From assembly GCA_963797565.1 (NCBI GenBank), contig CAWCPM010000008.1:1-64000 (forward strand): a DNA stretch of 64,000 nt. The letters run 5' to 3'. Below are positions 35,046 through 44,539 of this stretch, one piece after another. The notes under the pieces were generated by a model. The model saw only the letters and a list, made by a program, of their open reading frames with translations. It did no database searches and was not told where the DNA came from. The position numbers and the translations under genes were made by a program. The stretch is from JAICYJ01 sp963797565. GTDB taxonomy: Bacteria; Actinomycetota; Thermoleophilia; Gaiellales; JAICJC01. How positions within the stretch are numbered: position 1 is the stretch's first letter; every line of letters starts with the position of its first letter.

Positions 35046-35471
35046 TCAGGCTCCCAGCAGCTCCGCTGCCTCGCGCGCGGCACCCTGCTCGCCCCGGTAG
35101 CTGAGCCGCTTGTGGTCAGACAGGGGCAGCCACCGCGCCGAGGCCACCTCCAGGCGCATGGCCGGCTCGATGTCGCCGATCCGCCCCGATCGGTAGCGCA
35201 TCAGGTGGAACACCACGATCTTGAAGATGCGCTGGCCGCCCCGGGTGTAGACGTAGCGCACGTCCGTTAGCCGCCGGTCGACGTCGCAGCGCAGCCCCGT
35301 CTCCTCAAGCACCTCGCGGGCCGCGGTCTCGCCGGCGCCCTCGCCCGCGTCGATCAGCCCCTTGGGCAGCGCCAGGACGCCCGGCCGCCCGTTCGGCTCG
35401 ATCACCGCGAACCACCAGCGGCCGCGCATGCGCCGCACCGCCACACCACCGGCCGACAGCTCGCGCGGCAT
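35046..35471 (-). CDS. Nudix hydrolase
   Basis: 141 aa from ATG 35471. The Nudix box is complete: GLIDAGEGAGETAAREVLEETGL fits G-x5-E-x7-RE-x-x-EE-x-G. Hydrolyses a nucleoside diphosphate linked to another moiety; the substrate is not evident. It starts ten bases after the SoxB-like gene's stop and is probably co-transcribed with it. Confidence 0.88.
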   Translation of the reverse strand: MPRELSAGGVAVRRMRGRWWFAVIEPNGRPGVLALPKGLIDAGEGAGETAAREVLEETGLRCDVDRRLTDVRYVYTRGGQRIFKIVVFHLMRYRSGRIGDIEPAMRLEVASARWLPLSDHKRLSYRGEQGAAREAAELLGA

Positions 35472-35481
35472 CAGGCCGCGC

Positions 35482-36787
35482 TCACGACCAGGGGTACGGG
35501 CTGTGCGAGACCGGATGCAGGTCGCCGGTTGCGAACCGCTCATAGCGGAACGGCGACAGCACGCTCGAGTGCCCGCCGGTCACGACCCTGGCCACCTCGC
35601 GCCCGACCCCGATCATCTTGTAGCCGTGGTTGGAGTCCGCGATCACGTAGACGTTGGGCAGCATGTAGTCGAACACCGGGAAGCTGTCCACGGTGAAGCA
35701 GCCGACCCCGCCGGAGCGGATGTTCTTGTAGGTCGCGCGCTTGCCCTCGAACCGCTTCATGCAGTGAGACAGCGACGCGCACCACATGTCGGCGAAGGCC
35801 GGCTCGACGGACGCGGTCGGGTAAGGATCGACGGTGAACGTCTCGCCCACCTTCACCGGCGCCGCGCCGCCCTGCACCCCGTGCAGGTCCTGCTTGAAGT
35901 AGTTGCCCCAGAACTCGTCGGTGATCAGCGTGCCCTCGTCGTCGTAGAGCGGTGCGTCCGAATCGACGTGCAGCACCGGCGGCATGGAGCCGTCCTCGAG
36001 CGACAGCAGCTTCGGGTCGACGTCGATCTCGCCCTCCTGCAGGTACCAGTACGTCCACATGTTCTGGTCGTGGTGCACCTCGCCCTCGGGCGTCCGCACG
36101 TCCAGCCGGTTGGGCAGGCCCAGCATCGTCCAGATCTCCTCGACCCACGGGCCGACGCCGACGATCACCTGCTCGGCCTGGATGTCGCCCTGGTCGGTGT
36201 GCACGGTGGTCACCGCTCCCGACCCGTCGGTCGCAAAGCCGGTCACGCGCACGCCGTCCATCAGCCGCGCACCTGCCGCCTTGGCCTTGCCGGCCAGGCC
36301 GTGCAGCGAGGCCATGTTGTTGGCGAAGCCGCCCTTCTCCTCGTGCAGGCAGACGTGCACGCCCTGTGCCCGCCAGTCCGGGAACATGCCCGAGCATGTA
36401 GTCGCGCACCGCGCGCTCACCGACGATCAGCTGCGACGGGTAGCCGATGCTCCGCTGGCGCTCGTAGACCTCGGTGAGGTCGCCGACCTGCCGCTCCGCG
36501 CCCAGCGCCATGTAGCCGACCGGGTGGTAGCTGAAGGCCGCGGGATCCTGTTCCCAGACCTCGACGTTGGCCGCCATCAGCTCGCTCATCGCGGGCTGGT
36601 AGTAGTTGTTGCGCACGACGCCGCAGGCGATGCCGGACGCGCCGGCGCCGACGCCGGTCTTGTCGATCACGAGCACGTCCGGCGTCTCGCCGGCCGCCGA
36701 CTGCTCCTTCGCCAGGTGCCACGCGCTGGACAGCCCGTGGATGCCGGCTCCGATCACCAGGTACTTGACGGATGAGGGCAGTGACAT
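35482..36787 (-). pseudogene. SoxB-like FAD oxidoreductase with one frameshift
   Basis: Reading from ATG 36787 (GGAGGAGA upstream) gives the FAD motif YLVIGAGIHGLSS and GVGAGASGIACG. At about 36388-36391 an extra G in a GGG run shifts the frame, after which the protein continues (MFPDWRAQG) to the stop at 35482. The repaired length is about 434 aa. The C-terminal half has DSNHGYKMIGVGREVA, typical of sarcosine oxidase beta/DAO proteins. Either a new pseudogene or a sequencing error. Adjacent IclR, GcvT-like and aldehyde dehydrogenase genes suggest amine demethylation. Confidence 0.82.
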
Positions 36788-36829
36788 GCTCAGATCTCCT
36801 CCCATTGCCATGAGGGCAATAGCGTTTCT

Positions 36830-37606
36830 CTAATGGACCCGTGGATTGTAGCCCAGAGCCGCGGACAGCGCATCAGCCCGCTCCAGCAGCAGCGGCAGCG
36901 CCGCCTCGCGCTTCTTGCGGCCGAACCGCTGGGCCGGCCCCTGGACGCCCAGGATCGCCGCCAGCCGCCCGCTGGCGCCGTACACGGGCGCCGCGATCGC
37001 GTTCAGGTCGTCCTCGCGCTCCTTCACCGCCTGCGCCCAGCCCTGCTGCTGCACGTCGGCGATCTCGCGCCGCAGCATCTTTGCGTCGGGCAGCGTGCGA
37101 TCGGTGAACCGCTCCAGCCGCCCGTCCGGGCTGACGCCGGCACCGAACGCCAGCATCACCTTGCCGGTGGCGGTCGCGTGGGCGACGCTGGGCCGCCCCA
37201 CCTGAGCGATGCTGGCGACCGCCTTGCGGCTGGCGACGAAGTCGACCGTGACGGCCTCCCGCTCGCCCGCGATCGAGAGCGTGGCGGTCTCGCCGGTGGC
37301 CTGCTCCAGCGCCATCAGGTGCGGCCGCGCCAGCGTGCGCAGATCGAGGCTCGACATCATGTGGTTGGCCAGCCGGATCAGGTGCGGCCCCAGCCGGTAG
37401 CGGCCGCTCTCGGGCACGTGCTCGACGTACCCGCCGGCCACCAGCGTCGACAGCAGGCGCGAGACGGTGCTGGCGTTGATCCCCGTGCGCCGGGCCAGCT
37501 CGTTGGTGCCGGCCTCGCCCGGCACGTCGAGGAACGCGTCGAGCACCTTCATGGCTCGCTCGACCGCCTCCAGGCGGCGTTCAGCGGGTCGTCCTGTGGG
37601 TGGCAT
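36830..37606 (-). CDS. IclR-family transcriptional regulator
   Basis: 258 aa from ATG 37606; upstream codons to 37750 overlap the divergent gene. N-terminal winged helix (AMKVLDAFLD, NASTVSRLLSTL) about 15-80 and effector-binding domain about 90-250. It is divergent from the GcvT-like gene with only 29 bases between starts, and upstream of the SoxB-like gene. It probably controls one or both of these units. Confidence 0.9.
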   Translation of the reverse strand: MPPTGRPAERRLEAVERAMKVLDAFLDVPGEAGTNELARRTGINASTVSRLLSTLVAGGYVEHVPESGRYRLGPHLIRLANHMMSSLDLRTLARPHLMALEQATGETATLSIAGEREAVTVDFVASRKAVASIAQVGRPSVAHATATGKVMLAFGAGVSPDGRLERFTDRTLPDAKMLRREIADVQQQGWAQAVKEREDDLNAIAAPVYGASGRLAAILGVQGPAQRFGRKKREAALPLLLERADALSAALGYNPRVH

Positions 37607-37635
37607 CCGCCTATTCTGGCGTAGACTCGACCGCG

Positions 37636-38748
37636 ATGGGCGGGACCACGTTGACACGCACCACCTTCGACGCGGTGCAGCGGCGGATTCCGGGGGCCGA
37701 GTTCGCCGCCTGGGAGGGCTGGGACTGGATTGCCGGATTCGGCAACGCACAGGCCGAGCACCGGGCCGTGCGCACCGCCTGCGGCGTGTGGGACGAGTCG
37801 CCGCTGCAGAAGTGGGTGCTCGACGGCCCCGACGCGCTGGTCGCCGCCGACCGCTGCTTCACCAACGACATGCACTCGCTGCGTCCCGGCCAGCTCCGCT
37901 ACGGCGCCTTCTGCGACGACGACGGCCGCATGCTCGGGGACGGCACCGTCTTTGCATTCGCGCCCGATCGCTGCTGGGTTGTGACCGCGCTGGAGTCCGA
38001 CGGCGAGGCGCTGCGGGAGGCTGCCGCCGGACTCGAGGTGGCGATCTCGAATCACACCCATCAGCTTCCGCACCTGCAGCTGCAGGGACCGCGTTCGCGA
38101 GCGCTGCTGGAGCGCCTCTGCGACCTCGACCTGTCCGGCCTCGGCTACTACCGGTTCCTGACCGAGCAGGTCGACCTGGCCGGCGTGCCCGTCACGCTCG
38201 CGCGCTGCGGGTACTCGGGCGAGCTCGGCTACGAGCTCTACTGCGGCCCGGACACGGCCGAGGCGCTGTGGGAGGCCCTGGTCGGCAGCGGCGAGGTCAC
38301 GCCCTATGGCCTGAACGCGGTCGAGACGCTGCGCCAGGAGTCGGGCCTGATCTTCATCGATGCCGACTACTTCCCGGGCGAAACCGACCCGTACGAGATG
38401 AACCTCGACCACGTGATCCGGCTCGAGAAGCCGGCCTTCCGCGGTCAGGAGGCGCTGCGCCGGATCGCGGTCGCGCCGGCCCGGCGGCTGACCACGGTCA
38501 CCGTCTCGGGCGACGAGCCGGCCCTGCCGGGCGGCGAGGTGCGCTCCGGCGGCGAGCCGGTCGGCCAGGTGCGCAGCGCCTGCTGGTCGCCGACCCTGGA
38601 GCGGCTGATCGCCATGGTCGTGATCGACGCCCCGCTGATCGCCCCGGGCGCCCGCTTCGACGTCGAGCTGGAGCCGGGCGGTACCGCGGCCGGCGTCGTC
38701 GGCGACCATCCCATCTACGACACACACAAGCTGCGCCCGCGCGCATGA
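37636..38748 (+). CDS. GcvT-like aminomethyltransferase
   Basis: 370 aa from ATG 37636. GcvT/DMSP-demethylase fold: WEGWDWIAGFGNAQAEHRAVR, THQLPHLQLQGPRS, CGYSGELGYELYCGPD and the C-terminal barrel. It would move a methyl or methylene group from a small amine (or sulfonium) to tetrahydrofolate. Not the glycine-cleavage operon: no gcvH or gcvP is nearby. The AGGAGG of the next gene lies two bases after its stop, so the two are one unit. Confidence 0.85.
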   Translation: MGGTTLTRTTFDAVQRRIPGAEFAAWEGWDWIAGFGNAQAEHRAVRTACGVWDESPLQKWVLDGPDALVAADRCFTNDMHSLRPGQLRYGAFCDDDGRMLGDGTVFAFAPDRCWVVTALESDGEALREAAAGLEVAISNHTHQLPHLQLQGPRSRALLERLCDLDLSGLGYYRFLTEQVDLAGVPVTLARCGYSGELGYELYCGPDTAEALWEALVGSGEVTPYGLNAVETLRQESGLIFIDADYFPGETDPYEMNLDHVIRLEKPAFRGQEALRRIAVAPARRLTTVTVSGDEPALPGGEVRSGGEPVGQVRSACWSPTLERLIAMVVIDAPLIAPGARFDVELEPGGTAAGVVGDHPIYDTHKLRPRA

Positions 38749-38761
38749 CAAGGAGGACATG

Positions 38762-40196
38762 ATGGCCATCGCAACACGAAACGGCGCCTACATCGGCGGG
38801 CAGTGGATCGACGGGTGATGGCGAGCGGATCGAGGTCATCAGCCCCGGCAGCGGCGAGACCGTCGGCGCGGTCACGGCCTCCAGCGAGGCGCAGGTGGAC
38901 GCGGCCGTGCGGGCGGCGGCCGGCGCCTTCCCGGCCTGGCGCGCCACCCCCATCCTGGAGCGGGTCGACCTCTGCCGCCGCGCCTACACGCTGTGCATGG
39001 AGCGCAACGAGGAGATCGCCCAGATGATCACGCGCGAGATGGGAAAGACCATCCGTGAGTCGCGCGAGGAGATGGAGGAGTACACGGCCGACCACTTCCG
39101 GCGGGCTTCCGAGGACATCCTGCGGCACGCCGGGCAGGTGCTGCCCTCGACCCAGGAGCGGGCGGGTACCAAGCGCATCCTGGTCGTGCAGGAGCCGGTC
39201 GGCGTGGTGGCCGCCGTCACTCCGTGGAACTTCCCGGTCGACATCGCCGGCATCCCGATCGTGTACGGGCTGGCAGCCGGCTGCACGATCGTGTGGAAGC
39301 CGTCGGAGTTCGCGCCGCTCTGTGCCGGCATGTTCGTCGAGCTGTTGGAGGACGCGGGGTTCCCGGCCGGCACCGTCAACCTGGTGCACGGGCGGGGCGA
39401 GACCGGCTCGCAGCTGGTGCGCCACCCGGACGTGGCCTCGGTGGTGTTCACCGGCTCGGTGGCCACGGGCGAGCAGGTTGCGCGCGACGCCGGACTCAAG
39501 AACCGGGTGCTGGAGCTGGGCGGCAACGGCCCCCAGATCGTGCTGGCCGACGCCGACATCGAAAAGGCCGCCGACGCCGCAATCACCGGCTGCTTCTACC
39601 TGGCCGGTCAGTGCTGCACCGCGGCCGAGCGGATCCTGGTGCACTCGTCGGTGCAGGACGCGTTCGTGGCGGCGCTGGTCGAGCGGGTGGCGAAGCTGCG
39701 GGTCGGTGACCCGCTGGACGACGCCACCGACATGGGCCCGCTGTCCACGCCCGCCACGCTGGAGCGCACCAAGCAGCACGTGGCCGACGCCGTCTCGAAG
39801 GGGGCGACCGTGGTCGCCGGCGGCGGCAGCGAGGGTCAGTACCACGAGCCGACGGTGCTGACCGGGGTCACCAGCGACATGCGGATCGCGCAGGAGGAGA
39901 CGTTCGGGCCGGTGGCGCCGATCATGCGGTTCGAGACGCTGGACGAGGCGCTTGAGATCGCCAACGAGACCGAGTTCGGGTTGACGGCGGCGGTGTTCAC
40001 GAACGACCTGCGCGCGGCCTGGCGGGCGGCCGAGGCGCTCCGCCACGGCACCGTGCACATCAACGAGACCACCAACTACTGGGATCAGATGGCGCCGTTC
40101 GGCGGCGCCAAGAAGTCGGGCGCCGGCCGCGAGCTGGCCGGCTGGATCACGGATGCGCTGACGGAGACCAAGCAGATAACGTTTGAACTGGGCTGA
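38762..40196 (+). CDS. NAD(P)-dependent aldehyde dehydrogenase, N-terminal frameshift
   Basis: The ribosome site AGGAGG precedes ATG 38762, which opens MAIATRNGAYIGGQWIDG and then meets a TGA. One extra G in the GGG at 38813-38815 explains this, because GDGERIEVISPGSGE and the rest follow in the next frame. The remaining frame is open to 40196 (433 aa from 38895), with PWNFPVDI, the catalytic Glu in LELGGNGP and Cys in GQCCTAAER. The repaired length is about 477 aa. Likely oxidises an aldehyde from amine or betaine metabolism. Too many readings fit to name the substrate. Confidence 0.85.
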
Positions 40197-40206
40197 GGGT
40201 CGATCT

Positions 40207-40225
40207 GCGATATACCTGCCTCACC
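40207..40225 (+). repeat. Left inverted repeat of a candidate small element
   Basis: GCGATATACCTGCCTCACC matches the reverse complement of 40962-40980 at 18 of 19 bases. The pair brackets 774 bp containing a transposase-like fragment. No flanking target duplication seen. Confidence 0.5.
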
Positions 40226-40254
40226 TCAGCCGAATGAGGTAGTACGCTCACCGG

Positions 40255-40612
40255 GTGTCCCTGGATGACGCAATCGCGCGCTTCGGCGACGAGGATGCCG
40301 CCACCGCGCTGGTCGCGCGGCTGCGCTGGCCGGACGGCCCGGCCTGTCCCCGCTGCGGCTCACGCCGACCACTCCTACCTGGCAACGCGGCGGCTGTGGA
40401 AGTGCCGCGCCTGCGCGCATCAGTTCAGCGTCAAGGCGGGAACGCTGTTCGAGGGCTCGCCGCTGGGTTTGTCGCGGTGGCTGCCGGCCGTCTGGGCGGT
40501 TGCCAACGACCAGCACGTCAGCTCGCACGAGCTGGCGCGACGGCTGGGCATCACGCAGAAGTCGGCCTGGTTGATGCTGCGGCGGATCCGGCTGGCGATG
40601 CCGCCGGAGTGA
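40255..40612 (+). pseudogene. IS1595-type transposase N-terminal remnant (zinc ribbon + HTH)
   Basis: From GTG 40255 the frame gives SLDDAIARFGDEDAATA and CPRCGS; a +1 shift near 40360 is needed to continue with WKCRACAHQFSVKAGTLFEGS and HELARRLGITQKSAW. This is the zinc-ribbon and HTH start of IS1595/ISXO2-like transposases. A stop at 40610-40612 ends it at about 119 aa, and no DDE catalytic domain follows. It is therefore dead as a transposase, or a domesticated DNA-binding protein. The IR pair 40207/40980 surrounds it. Confidence 0.7.
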
Positions 40613-40615
40613 GCC

Positions 40616-40984
40616 TCAGCCGGCGGTGCGCCGGCGGTCGAGCTCGGCCTTCGAGACCTTCAGCAGCTCTCGTGCCAACGCCTCGAACCGGGCGAACTCG
40701 ACGTCGTCCGCCGCAGACGCGCCGCCGCGGGCGCGCTGCCACTGAAGGACGCGGCGGGCCGCGTCGGCGTCGTTCCCGGGCTGAGGCGCCAGTCCCAGCG
40801 TCCCGGTGCGCACCAGGCCCAGGAATCCGGCCAGCGATGCCTCGCTGTGGTCGTGATCATCGAGCGTGGATGCGATCAGGGGCAGGCACCGGTGCTCCTG
40901 GTCGGGCGTGCATGTGGAGAGCGGCGCCCAGCATGCGATCAGCACCGTGCGCAGGTCGGCCGGTGAGTCAGGTATATCGCTCAC
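40616..40984 (-). CDS. Hypothetical 122-aa protein
   Basis: GTG 40984 overlaps the stop of the universal-stress-like gene as GTGA. The protein is soluble, mostly helical by composition, with a Cys-containing N-terminal third (TCTPDQEHRC) and a charged C-terminus. No family recognised. It has no counterpart beside the second permease module. Its start codon lies immediately outside the right inverted repeat, so most of it is inside the candidate element, which weakens the case that it is native. Confidence 0.55.
   Translation of the reverse strand: MSDIPDSPADLRTVLIACWAPLSTCTPDQEHRCLPLIASTLDDHDHSEASLAGFLGLVRTGTLGLAPQPGNDADAARRVLQWQRARGGASAADDVEFARFEALARELLKVSKAELDRRRTAG
40962..40980 (-). repeat. 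Right inverted repeat of a candidate small element
   Basis: GGTGAGTCAGGTATATCGC, the inverted partner of 40207-40225 with one mismatch. It overlaps codons 2-8 of the 122-aa gene. Confidence 0.5.
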
Positions 40985-41442
40985 TCGTTCAACCACACCA
41001 GGCAGGTCACGTCGCGCCGCAGCCGCCGCACGGCCATCCGGAACCGCCACCTGCCCAGCCGCTGCCGGTCGGCGCCGAACACCAGCAGGCCGACGCCGTG
41101 CTCGGAACAGACGCGGGCCGCCGCGGTCAGCGGTCGCGGGTGGTGGAACAGCATCTCGCTGACCCGGGCGCCGCGGGCGCGGGCCTCGGCGGCGGCGCTG
41201 GTGCAGCCGTCCAGCGCATCGCGGTCGCCGAACGAGCGCACGGCGCTCGAGGTGGGCTGGCCGACGGCCAGCGGCACGGCGTCGCACACCAGCAGCTCCG
41301 CGCCGGTCTCCACGGCGGTATCGATCGCGAACCTGACGGCGGCCGGATCCAGGGGCGTGTTCAGCGTCAGCAGCATCACCGGCCGCACATCGGTGCCCGT
41401 GGCGGTGCCGACGACGGCCTGCACCGGGGCGCTGGTGGTCAT
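40981..41442 (-). CDS. Universal-stress-protein-like protein (module 1)
   Basis: 153 aa from ATG 41442. The fold pattern of Usp is suggested by VMLLTLNTPLDPAAVRFAIDTAVETGAELLVCDAV and the late GLLVFGADRQRLGRWRFR, where a nucleotide-binding Gly-rich loop normally lies. It ends with a basic segment and CLVWLNE. It follows the zinc-ribbon membrane gene by two bases. The equivalent at 43523 shares the layout. Function unknown. Confidence 0.7.
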   Translation of the reverse strand: MTTSAPVQAVVGTATGTDVRPVMLLTLNTPLDPAAVRFAIDTAVETGAELLVCDAVPLAVGQPTSSAVRSFGDRDALDGCTSAAAEARARGARVSEMLFHHPRPLTAAARVCSEHGVGLLVFGADRQRLGRWRFRMAVRRLRRDVTCLVWLNE

Positions 41443-41444
41443 CG

Positions 41445-41795
41445 CTAGCCGGCCTCGATCGTCCAGGACGGCAGGTCGGCCAGGGCCTTGCGCTGGCGGG
41501 CCGACACCCGCGGCTGCACGATCCGAAACCAGAACAGCGCCACGCAGGGGGCGGCCAGCAGCAGCCCGACCATCCCGTGCACCAGGTATCCGACAACCGC
41601 CGAGCCGGCGATGAACAGCATGCCGAACCACATGTAGACGCGGAACTGCGTCTGGGCTGCGACCACGGCCGCGCGCTTCTCACGCGGCACCTGGGAGGTG
41701 TCGTACGCGCGGCCGCACTCGCAGACGACCCGTTCACCCAGATCGGCCTGGATGGCCCGGCCGCACTCGCACGAGATCGTGATCGGAATCGCCAT
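41445..41795 (-). CDS. Zinc-ribbon membrane protein (module 1)
   Basis: 116 aa from ATG 41795. An N-terminal CxCG...CxCGRAYDTSQVP ribbon (residues about 9-35) is followed by two membrane helices (MLFIAGSAVVGYLVHG and LLLAAPCVALFWF) and a basic tail. The paralogue at 44008 keeps CxCG, CGRGYDTSRIP and the two helices. It is divergent from the APC permease 101 bases away. I do not know a described family; a redox- or metal-sensing membrane protein attached to the permease is a guess. Confidence 0.75.
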   Translation of the reverse strand: MAIPITISCECGRAIQADLGERVVCECGRAYDTSQVPREKRAAVVAAQTQFRVYMWFGMLFIAGSAVVGYLVHGMVGLLLAAPCVALFWFRIVQPRVSARQRKALADLPSWTIEAG

Positions 41796-41895
41796 GGGTC
41801 TGTAGCGCCTGAAAAGTATTGCATGCGATCGGGCGCAACTGTATGGTCGGCCCACCCCGGATCCTGGGGAAACGCTCTCGGTCGAGGAGGTCTTC

Positions 41896-43482
41896 GTGGC
41901 AGAAGTCTCGGTTGACGAACGTCGTCTGCTGAAGACGATGCGCTGGTACGACGGGTTCGTGATCGGTCTTGCGAACCCGGGGTTTCTTATCGTGGGGATC
42001 GGCTTCTCAGTTGGCGCGCTGGGCGCCAAGGTTGCGGCGATCTTGTGGTTCGTCTCGGCGCTCGTGGGCGCTCTTCAGGCCTACGTGTACTCCGAGCCGG
42101 CGGCGATGTTCCCGGACAAGCCGGGCGGCCTCGCCATGTACGCCAAGGAAGGCTGGCGCAAGTACTTCTCGCTGGCCGGCCCGATCGCGACGTTCGGCTA
42201 CTGGTTCGCGTGGTCGAGCGTGCTCGCCATCTACGGCGGGCTGATCGGGTACCTGCTGGTGGGCGAGTTCTTCACCAGCCTCAACTCGAAGGGTGTCAAC
42301 ACCGACAGCATCGGCGGCTGGACCGCCAACGTCGCCGGCGTGGACTTCACCACCGTGCGGGTGATCGGCCTGATCTGCATCTTCTTGTGCTGGTCGTTCA
42401 ACGTGCGCGGCATGCGGCCGGCCGTGTGGCTCAGCTACGCGACCGGCGTCGCCATGGCGGTACCGGTGATCGTCCTTGCCGTCGGGCCCTTCGTGACCGG
42501 CAACATCAGCAACCATGCCGTCAACGGCAACGCCATGTCGAGCACGCTCACCGGCGTGTTCGGTGAGTCCGCCAGCACCTGGCACCAGTTCGGCCTGATC
42601 ATGGTCTGGCTGTACGTGCTGGGCTGGTCGACCTACGGCCCGGAGGCGCCGGCAACGTTCGCCCCCGAGTTCATCGACACCAAGAACGACACCCGCAAGG
42701 CGATCGTCTCGACGGGAGCGTTCAACGTGTTCCTGTCGGCGCTGCTGCCGCTGGCAGTCGTGGGCACGCTCGGTTACAGCGCGATCGCCGGCGACCTGAC
42801 CGGCATCGTCTACATGATCGACGTGCTGAAGGCGATCGTGGGTGACTTCTTCGGTGGAGTGCTGGTGGTCTGCCTCTGTGCCGGCCTGCTGCTCTCCATG
42901 AACACGGCCACCATGGACGGATCCCGGGCCCTGTTCGGGATGGCGCGAGACGGCCTCACCGTCAAGCAGCTGTCCGTGCTCAACTCACACCACGTGCCGG
43001 GGCGTGCCATGACGCTGGACATGGTCATGAACGTCTGCCTGCTGATGTTCTTCCCCAGCATCTTCTTCGTGCTGGCGGCGGGCAATCTCGGCTACATGCT
43101 GTCGCACGTGCTGGCCCTCAGCGGCGTGCTGCTCCTGCGCAAGGACCGGCCGGCCTGGCCGCGTCCGATCAAGCTGGGGCCGGTATGGATGTATCTGGCC
43201 GGCGCGTTCGCCGTGTTCAACCTGTTGCTGATCATCTTCGGGCTGATGTTCCTGAAGCTGACCGGCTACGCGTGGAACTACGCGTTCACCGATCCAAGCG
43301 CGTTCACCAACCGCATCATCCTGGTGGGCGTGCTGGTGCTGGTGGCCGGTGTCGCCGGCTACGTGATCGGCCAGCGCCAGGTGGGCCGGCCGTTCCGCTG
43401 GACGGATCCGAGCGACGAGTCCCCGACCGCGGAGGCGTACCAGACCGCGGGCATGGCGATCCCGGCAACCGCCGGCGACTGA
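41896..43482 (+). CDS. APC-superfamily amino acid/amine permease 1
   Basis: 528 aa from GTG 41896, GAGGAGG upstream. About twelve hydrophobic helices; helix 1 has the substrate-site pattern LANPGFLIVGIGFSVG, and NTATMDGSRALFGMARDG is the conserved loop before helix 8-9. Related to the GABA/amine branch of APC transporters. Likely proton-coupled import of methylamine, betaine-like or amino acid substrates. Its paralogue at 44540 has the same organisation and a similar divergent pair of genes. Confidence 0.9.
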   Translation: MAEVSVDERRLLKTMRWYDGFVIGLANPGFLIVGIGFSVGALGAKVAAILWFVSALVGALQAYVYSEPAAMFPDKPGGLAMYAKEGWRKYFSLAGPIATFGYWFAWSSVLAIYGGLIGYLLVGEFFTSLNSKGVNTDSIGGWTANVAGVDFTTVRVIGLICIFLCWSFNVRGMRPAVWLSYATGVAMAVPVIVLAVGPFVTGNISNHAVNGNAMSSTLTGVFGESASTWHQFGLIMVWLYVLGWSTYGPEAPATFAPEFIDTKNDTRKAIVSTGAFNVFLSALLPLAVVGTLGYSAIAGDLTGIVYMIDVLKAIVGDFFGGVLVVCLCAGLLLSMNTATMDGSRALFGMARDGLTVKQLSVLNSHHVPGRAMTLDMVMNVCLLMFFPSIFFVLAAGNLGYMLSHVLALSGVLLLRKDRPAWPRPIKLGPVWMYLAGAFAVFNLLLIIFGLMFLKLTGYAWNYAFTDPSAFTNRIILVGVLVLVAGVAGYVIGQRQVGRPFRWTDPSDESPTAEAYQTAGMAIPATAGD

Positions 43483-43522
43483 CCCCGTGTGGGCGGGCGG
43501 GGGGCTTCGGCCCTCCGCCCGG

Positions 43523-44011
43523 CTACGGGCCCTCGCCCACCACCCACAGCAGGCACAGCGCCCGCTTGCGGATCCGCTTCACCGCCCGCCGGAACAGCCG
43601 CGGTCGCAGGCGCGAGGGGTCCGGTCCCAGCACCAGCAGTGCGGCCTCGCGCTCGCCGGCCACCTCGAGCAACGCCTCCACCGGCCGCGGGCTGCGCACG
43701 CGCAGGTGCTCAACCTCGAGGCCGAGTGCGGCCGTCTGCTGCACCAGCGTCCGGATCGCAGCGCGGTCGGACTCCTCCTCCAGATCGGCTCTCCGCGTGG
43801 CCAGCGACTGCGGCCAGAACGGCATCTCCACGGCGTCGACGACGATCAGCTTGACGCCGCCCTCCATCGCCGCCTGGATCGCCACCCGGGCCGAGTCGGG
43901 ATCGAACGGCACGGCCAGCGTGGCGAGGATCACAGGCCGGTCACGCGAGCCGCCGCCGGCCGGAGCCGGTAGCACCGGGTCGTTGCGGTGCTGGCGGAGC
44001 AGCGGGCTCAC
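43523..44011 (-). CDS. Universal-stress-protein-like protein (module 2)
   Basis: 162 aa from GTG 44011, overlapping the zinc-ribbon gene's stop (GTGA). VILATLAVPFDPDSARVAIQAAMEGGVKLIVVDAVEMP and AALLVLGPDPSRLRPRLFRR match the module-1 protein in layout. A Leu/Val-rich C-terminus ends in CLLWVVGEG, comparable to CLVWLNE in module 1. Function unknown; co-located with a permease. Confidence 0.7.
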   Translation of the reverse strand: MSPLLRQHRNDPVLPAPAGGGSRDRPVILATLAVPFDPDSARVAIQAAMEGGVKLIVVDAVEMPFWPQSLATRRADLEEESDRAAIRTLVQQTAALGLEVEHLRVRSPRPVEALLEVAGEREAALLVLGPDPSRLRPRLFRRAVKRIRKRALCLLWVVGEGP

Positions 44012-44376
44012 TCGGCCGACAGCTCCCAGCTGCGGGTGAGCGCGCTGACCGCGCGCTTGTGCCGGCGGTGGACGATGGGCTTGATGTAGAGGAACCAGGA
44101 CAACAGCACCACCGAGAGCCCGGCGAAGATCGTGATCACGTGCCCGGTGATGGCCACGGCCAGAATAACCAGCGCCAGCACCACCATCAGCGCCTGGTTG
44201 CCGCGGCGGTAACGGCGATCGAGCGCCGCCACGGCGCCGTATTCGTCGGCCGGGATCCGCGAGGTGTCGTAGCCGCGGCCGCACTTCGCGCACTTCCACA
44301 CCTCGCCGTAGGCTGCTCTGCCCTCGGCACCGCAATCACAGCGCAGCGTTATCGCCGGCGACCCCATACCGCGCAT
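44008..44376 (-). CDS. Zinc-ribbon membrane protein (module 2)
   Basis: 122 aa from ATG 44376, chosen for the GGAGG three bases upstream; ATG 44367 is the alternative. CDCG and CAKCGRGYDTSRIP form the ribbon, followed by two membrane helices (LVILAVAITGHVITIFAG and VVLLSWFLYI). Paralogous to 41445-41795. Divergent from permease 2, with 163 bases between starts. Confidence 0.75.
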   Translation of the reverse strand: MRGMGSPAITLRCDCGAEGRAAYGEVWKCAKCGRGYDTSRIPADEYGAVAALDRRYRRGNQALMVVLALVILAVAITGHVITIFAGLSVVLLSWFLYIKPIVHRRHKRAVSALTRSWELSAE

Positions 44377-44539
44377 CTTCCTCCATTCACGGTCGCCGTG
44401 GCAACCCCGGGCCCGCAAGTGTGCGCTCGCACTCACGTGCCGTCCGCCACGTGGATGAAAATGCGCTTGACCAGTTGGTCGTAATGCTGTTTTCTAGCGC
44501 TCTCTTCCCACCCGTCGGCGTCTTTCTGCGGAGGTGCGT

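Noticed and set aside
38810..38820. UGA in the aldehyde dehydrogenase N-terminus as a selenocysteine codon, given tRNA-Sec nearby.
   Set aside because: The conserved protein continues in another frame, not the same one, and the family has no Cys/Sec there. A one-base shift explains it.
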